Of a DNA stretch of 64,000 bases, positions 17,764 to 25,687 are shown one piece after another (positions within the stretch are counted from its first letter, which is position 1; each line of letters starts with the position of its first letter). The translations under genes were made by a program, and so were the position numbers. The stretch is from Caldilineaceae bacterium SB0661_bin_34 (lineage in GTDB: Bacteria > Chloroflexota > Anaerolineae > Caldilineales > Caldilineaceae): assembly GCA_009841145.1 (NCBI GenBank), contig VXMJ01000019.1, positions 37,053 to 101,052 on the forward strand, read 5' to 3'. The notes below the pieces were generated by a model that was given only the letters and a program-made list of their open reading frames with translations, ran no database searches and had not been told where the DNA came from.

Positions 17764-18234
17764 TTAGGGATCGATGCGTCCCCACCCACGCGGGTCGGAC
17801 CGTTCCCGTGCCCGCATGTAGGCCTCGAGGATCAGGGCCGCCGCCACAGCATCCTCCGGGCCGCGGCAGCCGGCCTCCCGCTGTGCGATTTTGGCCGCCG
17901 CGGTGGTCCAGCGCTCATCCCAGAAAATTACGGGCCGGGCCTGCTCGAGCCAGTGCCGCTGCGCCTGCATCCAGCGTCGCGCCCATTCCCTGATGTAGGC
18001 GGTCCGATCGGTTTCGCCGTCTCCGTGGTCGGAGACAGGCAGGCCGCAGATCACCGAAGCGACTTCGTACCGGTCCAGCAGGCGGCACAGGTGGGCGAAG
18101 TCCGCCTTCCGGCTGGTTCGGGTCAGCACCTCCAGCGGCGTGGCGCCGAGCCACAGTGAATCGTTCACGGCGATGCCGATTTTGGTCAGGCCCACATCCA
18201 CAGCCATCAGGCGCGGCTTCAATTCCGGCGTCAT
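17764..18234 (-). CDS. ruvX: Holliday junction resolvase-like pre-16S rRNA nuclease (YqgF/RuvX)
   Basis: RNase H-fold protein implicated in 16S rRNA 5' maturation. The N-terminus reads LMAVDVGLTKIGIAVNDS with the catalytic Asp, the middle has VICGLPVSDHGDGE, and FWDERWTTAAA plus EDAVAAALILEAYM supply further acidic residues. 156 residues is usual. The ATG at 18232-18234 shares one base with the stop of the upstream membrane protein gene (TGATGA), so coupling is likely. An alternative longer start adds ten residues (MAGYRGYGQL) but would overlap the upstream gene further. Confidence 0.88.
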   Translation of the reverse strand: MTPELKPRLMAVDVGLTKIGIAVNDSLWLGATPLEVLTRTSRKADFAHLCRLLDRYEVASVICGLPVSDHGDGETDRTAYIREWARRWMQAQRHWLEQARPVIFWDERWTTAAAKIAQREAGCRGPEDAVAAALILEAYMRARERSDPRGWGRIDP

Positions 18235-19766
18235 CAGCTGTCCGTAGCCGCGGTAGCCGGCCAACTGGTCTCCACCCGGATACGGTACGGCAGGGTTGGC
18301 AGGGCTTCGCGTTCGGGTGGGGAAATGCGAATTTGCCAGGGTTCCTCAATGTCCAGCTCGGCCATGTTGCGATCGAGGTCCGCGAGCGGTGTGCCGGCCA
18401 GCATGGTCCGCAGGACCTGCCGGTCGGGTGCCTGGAGGTATCGGGCCCTGGTTCTGACCGTGAAGGCAAGCTCGGTGCCCGCGTTGACGGTCCCGGATTC
18501 GAGGTGGAAGTCCAAGCTGTCCGGATCAATCAGAGCCCGCGGTGGGGTTTCGGCCTCCAGCCTGGCCAGGACGAAGTCCACGAGGTCGCTGGTCTGGACG
18601 GCCAGCCCGCTGACCAGCACCATCATCGTCAGGGTCAGCTCGTCGGCCACTTCCCCGTTGAACAGTTCGGTGTTGGTCCACTGAATTGAGACCGATACGG
18701 TTTCGCTGGGCAGCCAGGCGTTGGGCGGAACCTCGGGCGCCAAGATTGTCAGGGCCTTGCCGCGGACATCGGCCAGCAGCACATCGCGCAGGTAGTCCTG
18801 GTCGCGCTGGGACACGGCAAACCGCTCCTCGGACGTGCCGCCTGTCAGATCGCTGGGATTGGCGATGCGCACGCGCTGGGCCCAGCCGCCGGTGATCGTG
18901 TTGATGCTGTTGGCCGGGACATTACCTTCCTCGCCGGCTTCGACGGCTTCGATCTGGACCAACGTCTGCAGGCCGGATCCGCCTGCCAGAATGGCATCGT
19001 CGAGGGTCACGAAGGGAATGGCGTCGCCGGTACCGGTTTGCACCTGGGTTCCCGCTGGGATGGTGAATCCCTCCGTGCCCAGATTGGTGATGGACAGGTA
19101 GCCCCGCGCCTTGTCCACGGGTTCCCTGGTGACCGCCGTGGTCTCCGTCGTGCCCACCACCTCGTGCGAGACGGAGATCCAGGTGGCCGGAACCAGACCG
19201 GTGTCGTTGTCTACGGCCTGGACGTACAGGCTGGCGGACATGGGGACGTCCAGCTCCAGGACATGGGAGGACGGAGCCACCGTCAATGTCGCGCTCGGCT
19301 GCACATGGGTCAGAAACAACCAAAGCGACGATCCCGCAATGGCGCAGAACACCGCGATTCCGAACAGGTTGCGGACCCATTCCCCAAGTGTTGGAAAGAC
19401 AGCCAAGGCGCGGCCGCGACCTGCATGGCGATTGCCGGGGAAACCCCGGGGGATGTTGGCCCCGTTGCGGACGGGGTTCGACGCGCGCGCCGTGGCAAGC
19501 CAGCGCTCGGCCTCGGCAACCGATCGGAACCTGTTCCCGCGGATCCGGTGCGCGGTTGCTCCGGGCAGGTGGCTCGCCACGACGTAGGCAAGGGGCAGAC
19601 CACGGATACGGGCTCGATGGGTCAGTGCCAAGCACCATTCCGTCAGGTCCGCACCCGGGGGCACGGAGTGAATCTCAACCAGGAGCCCGGTTCCCGCGGC
19701 TTCTGAAACAGCCTGGAGCAATTCGGCCAGGCGGCTGGTGTCGCGGACAGCAACGGTGGTGTACAC
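18234..19766 (-). CDS. membrane protein with baseplate-J/gp47-like domain
   Basis: A large envelope protein of uncertain role. After an N-terminal alpha/beta-looking region (LAELLQAVSEAAGTGLLVEI, possibly nucleotide-binding-like) there is one clear membrane span (LFGIAVFCAIAGSSLWLFL), then a beta-rich C-terminal half with TREPVDKARGYLSITN, IPAGTQVQTGTG, and VQIEAVEAGEEGNVPANSI. That pattern (extra-added values, IPAGT, then AxxxGxxGNVxAGxI) is typical of the baseplate-J/gp47 family. No phage genes surround it; it sits between alaS and ruvX, an arrangement I associate with Chloroflexota. The start is unclear: GTG at 19766 is used here; a TTG at 19865 would overlap alaS by 35 bases. Confidence 0.65.
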   Translation of the reverse strand: MYTTVAVRDTSRLAELLQAVSEAAGTGLLVEIHSVPPGADLTEWCLALTHRARIRGLPLAYVVASHLPGATAHRIRGNRFRSVAEAERWLATARASNPVRNGANIPRGFPGNRHAGRGRALAVFPTLGEWVRNLFGIAVFCAIAGSSLWLFLTHVQPSATLTVAPSSHVLELDVPMSASLYVQAVDNDTGLVPATWISVSHEVVGTTETTAVTREPVDKARGYLSITNLGTEGFTIPAGTQVQTGTGDAIPFVTLDDAILAGGSGLQTLVQIEAVEAGEEGNVPANSINTITGGWAQRVRIANPSDLTGGTSEERFAVSQRDQDYLRDVLLADVRGKALTILAPEVPPNAWLPSETVSVSIQWTNTELFNGEVADELTLTMMVLVSGLAVQTSDLVDFVLARLEAETPPRALIDPDSLDFHLESGTVNAGTELAFTVRTRARYLQAPDRQVLRTMLAGTPLADLDRNMAELDIEEPWQIRISPPEREALPTLPYRIRVETSWPATAATDS

Positions 19767-19830
19767 AGGTTGGAATGGTGGCCGGAATTCGTGTCTTGGC
19801 GGCGCGGATCGGGACAGGACCGGGGTTGGG

Positions 19831-22548
19831 TCAGGCGGCAGTGTGCTCGCGCACCGCCTCGGCAATCATGTCCAGTGCCTGCGGCAGGCCGGCCGGGTCT
19901 CGGCCGCCGGCCTGCGCCATGTTCTGGCGGCCCCCTCCGCCACCGGCAATGGCCGAAGCCGCTTGCTTGACCATCGCTCCAGCGTGCAGGCCTCGCTGCG
20001 ACAGACCGCGGGACACTGCAACGACCAGCAACGGGTGCCCGTCGGTGGCCGAACCTAGGGCGATGACGCTGTCTCCGAGCCGATTCTGAAGGTGGTCGCA
20101 CATCTCGCGCAAGGTGTCCCCGTCCCGGTTCGGAACCTGACCGAACACGCACGGCACTTCACCGAGCACGATTGAGGTTTGGGCCAGCTGATCGATGTCG
20201 TCAAGCGCGCTTTGCCGGCGGGTCTGTTCCAGCTCGCGCCGCAACTCCTGCACGCGCCGGGAGAGGGCTTCGGCGGCTTCCACGATTTGGTGGGGTTGGG
20301 TCTTGAGTGCGTCGGCCACCTGGTGGGTTCGTTCCAGGACTGACCGGACCCAGGCATTGGCCGCCTCGCCGGTTACGGCTTCGACGCGGCGCTGCCCGGC
20401 GGCGCTGCTGGCCTCGCTGACGATGTAGAACGGCCCCACGGCAGCGGTGCGGTCCAGGTGCATGCCGCCGCAGAGTTCCTGGCTTTCAAAGCCGTCCGCC
20501 GCGATGCGCACCACGCGCACCGTGTCTTCGTACTTCTCGCCGAATAGTGCCATGGCCCCACCGGCCACCGCTTCGGCATGGGACTCCCAGCTGAGTTTGA
20601 TCGGTGCATCGGCCAAAACCACGGACCGCACCATCTGTTCGACCTGATCCACTTCTTCGGGGCTCATGCCCCGCGGCAGCGTAAAGTCGAACCGAAGGCG
20701 ATCCGGCGCCACCAGGGATCCGGCCTGGTGGACCGATTCGCCCAGGACCGCCCGCAGGGCGGCGTGCAAAAGATGGGTGGCGGTGTGGTTGCGCTCGATG
20801 CGCCGGCGGCGCGTCTGATCGACTTCACACACGGCGGCATCCCCGGCCGTCGGGCTGCCCCGACGCACCGTGCCCCGGTGGACCAGCAACCCCGACACGG
20901 GACGCTGGATGTCGTCCACCACGATTTCCCAGGACGTGTGGTCGCTCGACCGAATGCGGCCGGTGTCGGAGACCTGGCCGCCGGATTCCATGTAGAAGGG
21001 AGTGGCCGCGGTAATGACTTCAACGCGTTCTCCTTCGTTCACCGACACTGCCGGCTCATCGTCCTGCAGCAGCGCCAAGACCGTTGTGGCCGGATGGGGT
21101 GCCGGCTCGTAGATGAGGTGGACTACGCCTTCCGGGGGCAGGCTGCCGGCCTCGGTCAGCCGGGTCTTGAGGTCCCGGTAGCCCGCGTGGTCCCCGCCGT
21201 CCATGAACTTGGCCCGGGCGCGGCTTCGTTCGCGGGCGTCCGCCGCCAGCTTGCGGTATTCCTCCTCGTCAACGGCCAGTCCCTGTTCGCGGGCGATGTC
21301 CCGGGTCAGGTCCAGGGGGAAGCCGAAGGTGTCCCAGAGCAGGAAGGACTGGGCGCCGGAGATTTCCGTGCGACCGGCGTCCCGAGCATCCGCCACGATG
21401 TTTTCAAGATGGCCAAGACCGTTTTCCAGCGTACGCAGGAACCGTTCCTCCTCGGCGGTTACGGTATCGCAGATAAAGGACTGCCGATCCCGGATCTCCG
21501 TGAAGTGGTCCCCCATTTCTTCCACCACGCTTTCCACCATGTGGGCCAGGAAAGGCTTTTGAAAGCCCAGCATGCGGCCGAACCGGGCGGCCCGGCGCAG
21601 AATCAGGCGCGTGATGTAGTTGCGTCCCTCGTTGCCCGGCAAGACACCGTCGGATATGAGGAAGGTGACGGCTCTGCTGTGGTCGGCCAGTACCCGGAAC
21701 GGCACATACGAGTCTTGGCGCTGCTGGTCCGAGGCTCCCGCCAGTTGTTGGATGCGGTCCATCAGGAAGCGGAAGACATCGGTGTCGTAGGTGGTCTCGA
21801 CTCCCTGCAGGATGCTCGCGATGCGCTCCAGTCCGCATCCGGTGTCGACGCCGGGGTTGGCTAGGGGCACGCGCTCCGTCGGCGTCTTCTGGTCGTATTG
21901 CATGAAGACGAGGTTCCAGAACTCCAAGTACTCGTCGTCGCGGTTGACCCCGTCGGCGTGCTGCTGGTCCAGGTCTCCCCAGTAGTAGTGCAGTTCCGAG
22001 CAGGGACCACAGGGGCCCGTGTCGCCCATCGACCACCAGTTCTCACTGCGGCCGAAGCGGCGGATGCGGTCCGGCGCAGCCCCTACGGCCCGCCACAACT
22101 CTTCCGCCTCGTCGTCATCCTCGTAGATGCTGAACCACAGTCGTTCGACCGGCAGCTGCCATACCTCCGTTACCAGCTCCCAGGCAAACTTGACGGCATC
22201 CTCCTTGAAGTAGTCGCCAAAGGAGAAGTTGCCCAGCATTTCGAAGAACGTATGGTGCCTGGGGCTGGGGCCTACCTCGTCCAGGTCGTTGTGCTTGCCG
22301 CTGACGCGCAGGCACTTCTGTGACGTTACGGCGCGACGGTAGGGTCGGGCCTCCACTCCGAGCAGTGCTTCCTTGAACTGAACCATGCCGGCGTTTACAA
22401 ACATCAACGTGTCGTCGTTGTCCGGCACGAGATTGCTGCTGGTTACCGGCCGATGTCCGCGTTCCGCGAAGAAATCCAAGTATTGTTTGCGGATCTGATT
22501 GACGCCGATAGTGTCGGGCGGGACCACGAACTGATTCACGGCTGGCAT
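19831..22548 (-). CDS. alaS: alanyl-tRNA synthetase
   Basis: Charges tRNA-Ala and edits Ser/Gly mischarging. 905 residues, full length. The class II catalytic domain holds FFAERGHRPVTSSNLVP, MFVNAGMVQFKEALLG, the HHTFFEMLGNFSFGDYFK motif and DTGCGLERIASILQG. The editing domain has RRIERNHTATHLLHAAL (first zinc-binding HxxxH) and the second half ELCGGMHLDRTAAVGPF. The C-terminal DHHA1 region ends with GGGGGRQNMAQAGGRDP, the C-Ala glycine-rich segment. Start ATG at 22548 with GGGGAC upstream. It heads the minus-strand run to mltG. A striking nested palindrome lies between it and the divergent mutL. Confidence 0.97.
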   Translation of the reverse strand: MPAVNQFVVPPDTIGVNQIRKQYLDFFAERGHRPVTSSNLVPDNDDTLMFVNAGMVQFKEALLGVEARPYRRAVTSQKCLRVSGKHNDLDEVGPSPRHHTFFEMLGNFSFGDYFKEDAVKFAWELVTEVWQLPVERLWFSIYEDDDEAEELWRAVGAAPDRIRRFGRSENWWSMGDTGPCGPCSELHYYWGDLDQQHADGVNRDDEYLEFWNLVFMQYDQKTPTERVPLANPGVDTGCGLERIASILQGVETTYDTDVFRFLMDRIQQLAGASDQQRQDSYVPFRVLADHSRAVTFLISDGVLPGNEGRNYITRLILRRAARFGRMLGFQKPFLAHMVESVVEEMGDHFTEIRDRQSFICDTVTAEEERFLRTLENGLGHLENIVADARDAGRTEISGAQSFLLWDTFGFPLDLTRDIAREQGLAVDEEEYRKLAADARERSRARAKFMDGGDHAGYRDLKTRLTEAGSLPPEGVVHLIYEPAPHPATTVLALLQDDEPAVSVNEGERVEVITAATPFYMESGGQVSDTGRIRSSDHTSWEIVVDDIQRPVSGLLVHRGTVRRGSPTAGDAAVCEVDQTRRRRIERNHTATHLLHAALRAVLGESVHQAGSLVAPDRLRFDFTLPRGMSPEEVDQVEQMVRSVVLADAPIKLSWESHAEAVAGGAMALFGEKYEDTVRVVRIAADGFESQELCGGMHLDRTAAVGPFYIVSEASSAAGQRRVEAVTGEAANAWVRSVLERTHQVADALKTQPHQIVEAAEALSRRVQELRRELEQTRRQSALDDIDQLAQTSIVLGEVPCVFGQVPNRDGDTLREMCDHLQNRLGDSVIALGSATDGHPLLVVAVSRGLSQRGLHAGAMVKQAASAIAGGGGGRQNMAQAGGRDPAGLPQALDMIAEAVREHTAA

Positions 22549-22618
22549 GTCCCCGAAGGCATTTTAAGGATTTAGCGAGGGGGCGAACTGCAGGCGGCCC
22601 CTGTCGCCCAAGCGGCGC

Positions 22619-22628
22619 ATTATATGAT
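22619..22628. promoter_or_regulatory. candidate overlapping divergent -10 elements for alaS and mutL
   Basis: On the minus strand 22619-22624 reads TATAAT, a perfect -10 hexamer for alaS about 70 bases before its start. On the plus strand 22623-22628 reads TATGAT, a candidate -10 for mutL. No good -35 was found at 16-18 bases for either, so the call rests on the -10 alone. Confidence 0.35.
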
Positions 22629-22634
22629 CGTTGT

Positions 22635-22692
22635 CCAATCCCGGCATTGAAGATGGCCGGATCAGTCCGGCCATGCCGCTTGTCGGGATTGG
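22635..22692. promoter_or_regulatory. nested perfect palindrome between alaS and mutL
   Basis: Outer arms CCAATCCCG (22635-22643) and CGGGATTGG (22684-22692) are perfect reverse complements. Inner arms ATGGCCGGA (22653-22661) and TCCGGCCAT (22666-22674) are also perfect, around a TCAG loop. The two spacers between outer and inner arms are both exactly nine bases. It could be a paired operator or a structured 5' leader of mutL; it stands next to overlapping -10-like boxes. Confidence 0.65.
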
Positions 22693-22728
22693 ATTGTTCG
22701 TCCCCGTTTCAGGTCCGGAAGTCCGTTC

Positions 22729-24498
22729 ATGGCGATACAGCCCCTGTCGGCCGCTACCGTGGCGCGCATCGCCGCCGGCGAGGTCATCGAACGCCCGGTC
22801 GACGCGGTGCGGGAATTGGTTGAGAATTCGTTGGATGCCCATGCCCGCCATGTGGACGTGGCTCTCAAGGGTGGCGGCCTGGAACTCATTCGCGTGGTGG
22901 ACGACGGAGACGGCATTCCCGCCGACGAGCTGCAGCTGGCGTTCCAGCGCCACGCCACCAGCAAGTTGGCGGATTCGGGAGGGCTGGATCGCATTCAAAC
23001 CCTGGGGTTCAGGGGCGAGGCTCTGTTCAGCATAGGGGCTGTCAGCCACGTGACCGTGGAGTCGCGCCATCGACAAGATGTCACCGGCAGTCGCCTCCGG
23101 TTTGCCTGCGGACAGGTTGAGGACCAGGCGCCGGCGGGCGCCGTGCAGGGAACGACCCTGCAGGTTGAGCAGTTGTTTGTCAACGCGCCGGTGAGACAGC
23201 GGTTTCTGAAGTCCGCGACTGCAGAGGCCGGTCGCGTATCCCGGATGATGCAGCGGTATGCGCTGGCCTGGCCGGGTGTTGCATTTGCCTACAGTCACAA
23301 CGACCGGGTGCTGATGCGGACCCACGGCCGCGGCGATGTGCGGGAGGTCCTGCTGGAGGTACATGGACGAGAGTTGGCACGTCAGGCCTTGTCCCTGGAG
23401 GGAATGCGCCATGACATCAAGGTGGCGGGTTTTGTTTCGCCGCCGACGCTGCACTATCCCAACCGGGGCCATATCGATGTGTTTGTCAACGGCCGCTGGA
23501 TTCAGGACCGGTCGGTGACACAGGCGGTCGTGCAGGGATGTCACGGACGCCTGCCCGGCGGGAGGTTTCCCTTTGGCCTCATCTTCATTGAAATGGATCC
23601 CGTCCTGCTGGATGTCAACGTTCATCCCCGCAAGGCGGAAGTGCGGTGTCTGCGGGACAGGGCCTTGTTTGCGGCCGTGTTGCATGCCGTGGAGGACAGT
23701 CTGGCCGCGTACCAGCAGGTGCCGGAGGCCGCTCCGTTGGCGGTCACGCCGGTCCATGAGGACGCGGAAGGACAGTGGCGGGGTGCCACATCCGACGGGG
23801 AGGGTCTGGCTCTGGATCTGCCAAGGGTTGATTTGGATCTCCGGCCGCATGGTCGCCTGCCCGTCATCGGCAAGGACGACGCGCAGCCTGATCGCATGGA
23901 ACCGGTTGTCGGGGACTTGCCTCCTCTCCATGTAATCGGGCAGGTTGGGCAGATGTACATCGTGGCGGAGACATCGGCAGGCATGGTGCTGGTGGACCAG
24001 CATGCCGCCCACGAGCGGGTGTTGTACGAGGCTTGGCTTGACCGTGAACGGGTAGATGAGCACCTGCGCTCCCGGCAGGCCCTCCTGGTTCCGGAAACAC
24101 TGGAGATTGGAACCGAAATCGCCGGTCTGATTGACACCCACCTGGGGTTGCTGTCGGCTTTGGGGTTCGACATCGCCGCCTTCGGCGGCTCGACCTACGT
24201 GGTGCGAGCCATGCCCGCGCTGCTCGCGGACCGTGCACCGCGGGCGGTGTTGCGGGAGGTGCTTGACTGTCTGGCGGACAATCGGGACTTGGTGCACGAG
24301 GAATTGGAGCGACGGCTGGTTCGCGTGATCTGCAAGCGCAGCGCCATCAAGGCCGGCCAGCCGCTTGGCTTTGACGAAATGGAATCCCTGCTCACTCAGT
24401 TGGGCAACTGTGAAAATCCCCTGACCTGCCCGCACGGCCGGCCCACCATCGTCCAGTTCTCCAGCAAGGCTTTGGCCAAGGCGTTCGGACGCAGTTAG
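22729..24498 (+). CDS. mutL: DNA mismatch repair protein MutL, endonuclease type
   Basis: Links MutS recognition to strand nicking. 589 residues. The GHKL ATPase N-domain has IAAGEVIERPVDAVRELVEN, DDGDGI and GFRGEALFSIG (from about residue 93). After a variable linker, the C-terminal domain carries the metal-binding endonuclease motifs: DQHAAHERVLYE at 423-434, CKRSAIKAGQPL starting near 535 and CPHGRPTI at about 567. These mark the latent nuclease found where MutH and methyl-directed repair are absent. Start ATG 22729 with MAIQPLSAATVARIAAGE; upstream is a nested palindrome shared with alaS. A weak stem, GTGTC/GACAC, follows the stop. Confidence 0.95.
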   Translation: MAIQPLSAATVARIAAGEVIERPVDAVRELVENSLDAHARHVDVALKGGGLELIRVVDDGDGIPADELQLAFQRHATSKLADSGGLDRIQTLGFRGEALFSIGAVSHVTVESRHRQDVTGSRLRFACGQVEDQAPAGAVQGTTLQVEQLFVNAPVRQRFLKSATAEAGRVSRMMQRYALAWPGVAFAYSHNDRVLMRTHGRGDVREVLLEVHGRELARQALSLEGMRHDIKVAGFVSPPTLHYPNRGHIDVFVNGRWIQDRSVTQAVVQGCHGRLPGGRFPFGLIFIEMDPVLLDVNVHPRKAEVRCLRDRALFAAVLHAVEDSLAAYQQVPEAAPLAVTPVHEDAEGQWRGATSDGEGLALDLPRVDLDLRPHGRLPVIGKDDAQPDRMEPVVGDLPPLHVIGQVGQMYIVAETSAGMVLVDQHAAHERVLYEAWLDRERVDEHLRSRQALLVPETLEIGTEIAGLIDTHLGLLSALGFDIAAFGGSTYVVRAMPALLADRAPRAVLREVLDCLADNRDLVHEELERRLVRVICKRSAIKAGQPLGFDEMESLLTQLGNCENPLTCPHGRPTIVQFSSKALAKAFGRS

Positions 24499-24797
24499 GG
24501 GTGTCGTCGGCAGACACTGCCTATGCCACCGGACGATGCCCATGAACCGTTCGGGAGGCGACGGGGTCCGGACCGTGTGTTTCAGGTCGCATCGGATTGC
24601 ATGCGACTGTGGATGCGGTCACTGCCATGTGGCTCTCCAGACGTTTCGGCAACCGACAATACGGCTTGCTCCCCGGGTCAACGGGGCCACGTGCTGTGTG
24701 GTGAACACGGCCCGCGGATTGTTGGAACACAGTCGGTCGGCTGTGTATGGTCGTTTCAGATGTCGACAACACCCCCCTCACCTGGAGAAGCAATGTC
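24499..24797. other. 299-bp gap between mutL and the HAD gene, nothing firm
   Basis: No gene, RNA or consensus promoter was recognised. A weak GTGTC/GACAC stem at 24501-24517 follows the mutL stop, and a five-base CCCCG/CGGGG stem lies near the middle. GGAGAAG at 24784-24790 is the ribosome-binding site of the next gene. Confidence 0.4.
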
Positions 24798-25529
24798 ATG
24801 GGTACGATGCCAAGTATTGTCTTTGACTTGGACAGTACGTTGTTGGACAACAGCAGCTATCAGGACACGCTGGCGGAGATTTGCCGCCAGGTCAGCGAAC
24901 TGCATCCAGGCGTGGAGCCCCGGCAACTGCAACAAGCCAATCTAACCATCTGGACCTCCAACAAAAACCGGTACATGACGGAACTCTGGGACGGTACCAA
25001 GGACACGTTCAGCCTTGGGGAGGAAGTCTGGGAGCTCACGCTCGCCCAGTGCGGGATCCAATCCCGAAGCATCGCCAGGGAAGCGGCCCGTATTCATGAT
25101 GCAACCGAGGCCGGGCACATCAGGCTTTATGCGGATGCCCGGTCAGCCGTCCAGACACTTCAACAAGCCGGGATCCGGATGGCCTTGGTCACCAACGGAC
25201 CTTCGCAGCTGCAACGGCGCAAGATTGACATCCTCGGGATTGCCCCTTGGTTCGAAGCGGTTTTGGTGTCCGCCGAAGTGGGACACTCCAAGCCCGAGCC
25301 CGAGATTTACATGCTGGCCCTGGAGAGTCTGAATGCCGATCCCAAGGATGCCTGGTTCGTCGGAGACAACCTATATACCGACATCGCCGGCGCCAACAAC
25401 GTGGGCATGCCATCGGTCTGGGTCAACCGGACCGGCGAACCGTTGCCGCCGGACGCGCCGGTGCCGACTCATGAAGTCCGGACCCTTGCGCCCCTGCCCG
25501 GCCTGATGGGCCTGGAACCTTCTGCCTGA
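24798..25529 (+). CDS. HAD-superfamily phosphatase
   Basis: Haloacid-dehalogenase-type hydrolase, subfamily I, 243 residues. Motif I is VFDLDSTLLDN (nucleophile and acid Asp, DxD), motif II is ALVTNGPSQLQ, motif III the Lys in GHSKPEPEIY, and motif IV WFVGDNLYTDIAGANN. A helical cap sits between motifs I and II. The start at ATG 24798 (MGTMPSIVFDLD) is chosen for the GGAGAAG seven bases upstream; the open frame extends further but has no such site. It resembles phosphoglycolate phosphatase or YjjG-type nucleotidases; the substrate cannot be told from sequence. No operon partner on either side. Confidence 0.88.
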   Translation: MGTMPSIVFDLDSTLLDNSSYQDTLAEICRQVSELHPGVEPRQLQQANLTIWTSNKNRYMTELWDGTKDTFSLGEEVWELTLAQCGIQSRSIAREAARIHDATEAGHIRLYADARSAVQTLQQAGIRMALVTNGPSQLQRRKIDILGIAPWFEAVLVSAEVGHSKPEPEIYMLALESLNADPKDAWFVGDNLYTDIAGANNVGMPSVWVNRTGEPLPPDAPVPTHEVRTLAPLPGLMGLEPSA

Positions 25530-25615
25530 TGGGTGGTCCGGAGGGCGGTTTCCGTCTTGTCAACTTGGGTCCGATCCGCCATGGATGGGGAGTCCTTCAG
25601 GTTTTTTCAAAGAAC

Positions 25616-25635
25616 CCAGGGATCTTCCGCCCTGG
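25616..25635 (-). terminator. possible hairpin terminator after the M1-like protease gene
   Basis: CCAGGG (25616-25621) pairs with CCCTGG (25630-25635) over an eight-base loop. Read on the minus strand it follows the stop at 25688 by about 50 bases and is trailed by GTTCTTTG, a poor T-tract. Weak candidate. Confidence 0.3.
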
Positions 25636-25687
25636 CTTCACCGCGGCTCTTGACCGCATCAACGGCCATGCCGGCCTCTGCCCGCGA

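Noticed and set aside
22564..24543. 659-residue minus-strand open frame
   Set aside because: Exactly opposite mutL, which has all its motifs; the minus translation resembles no protein family.
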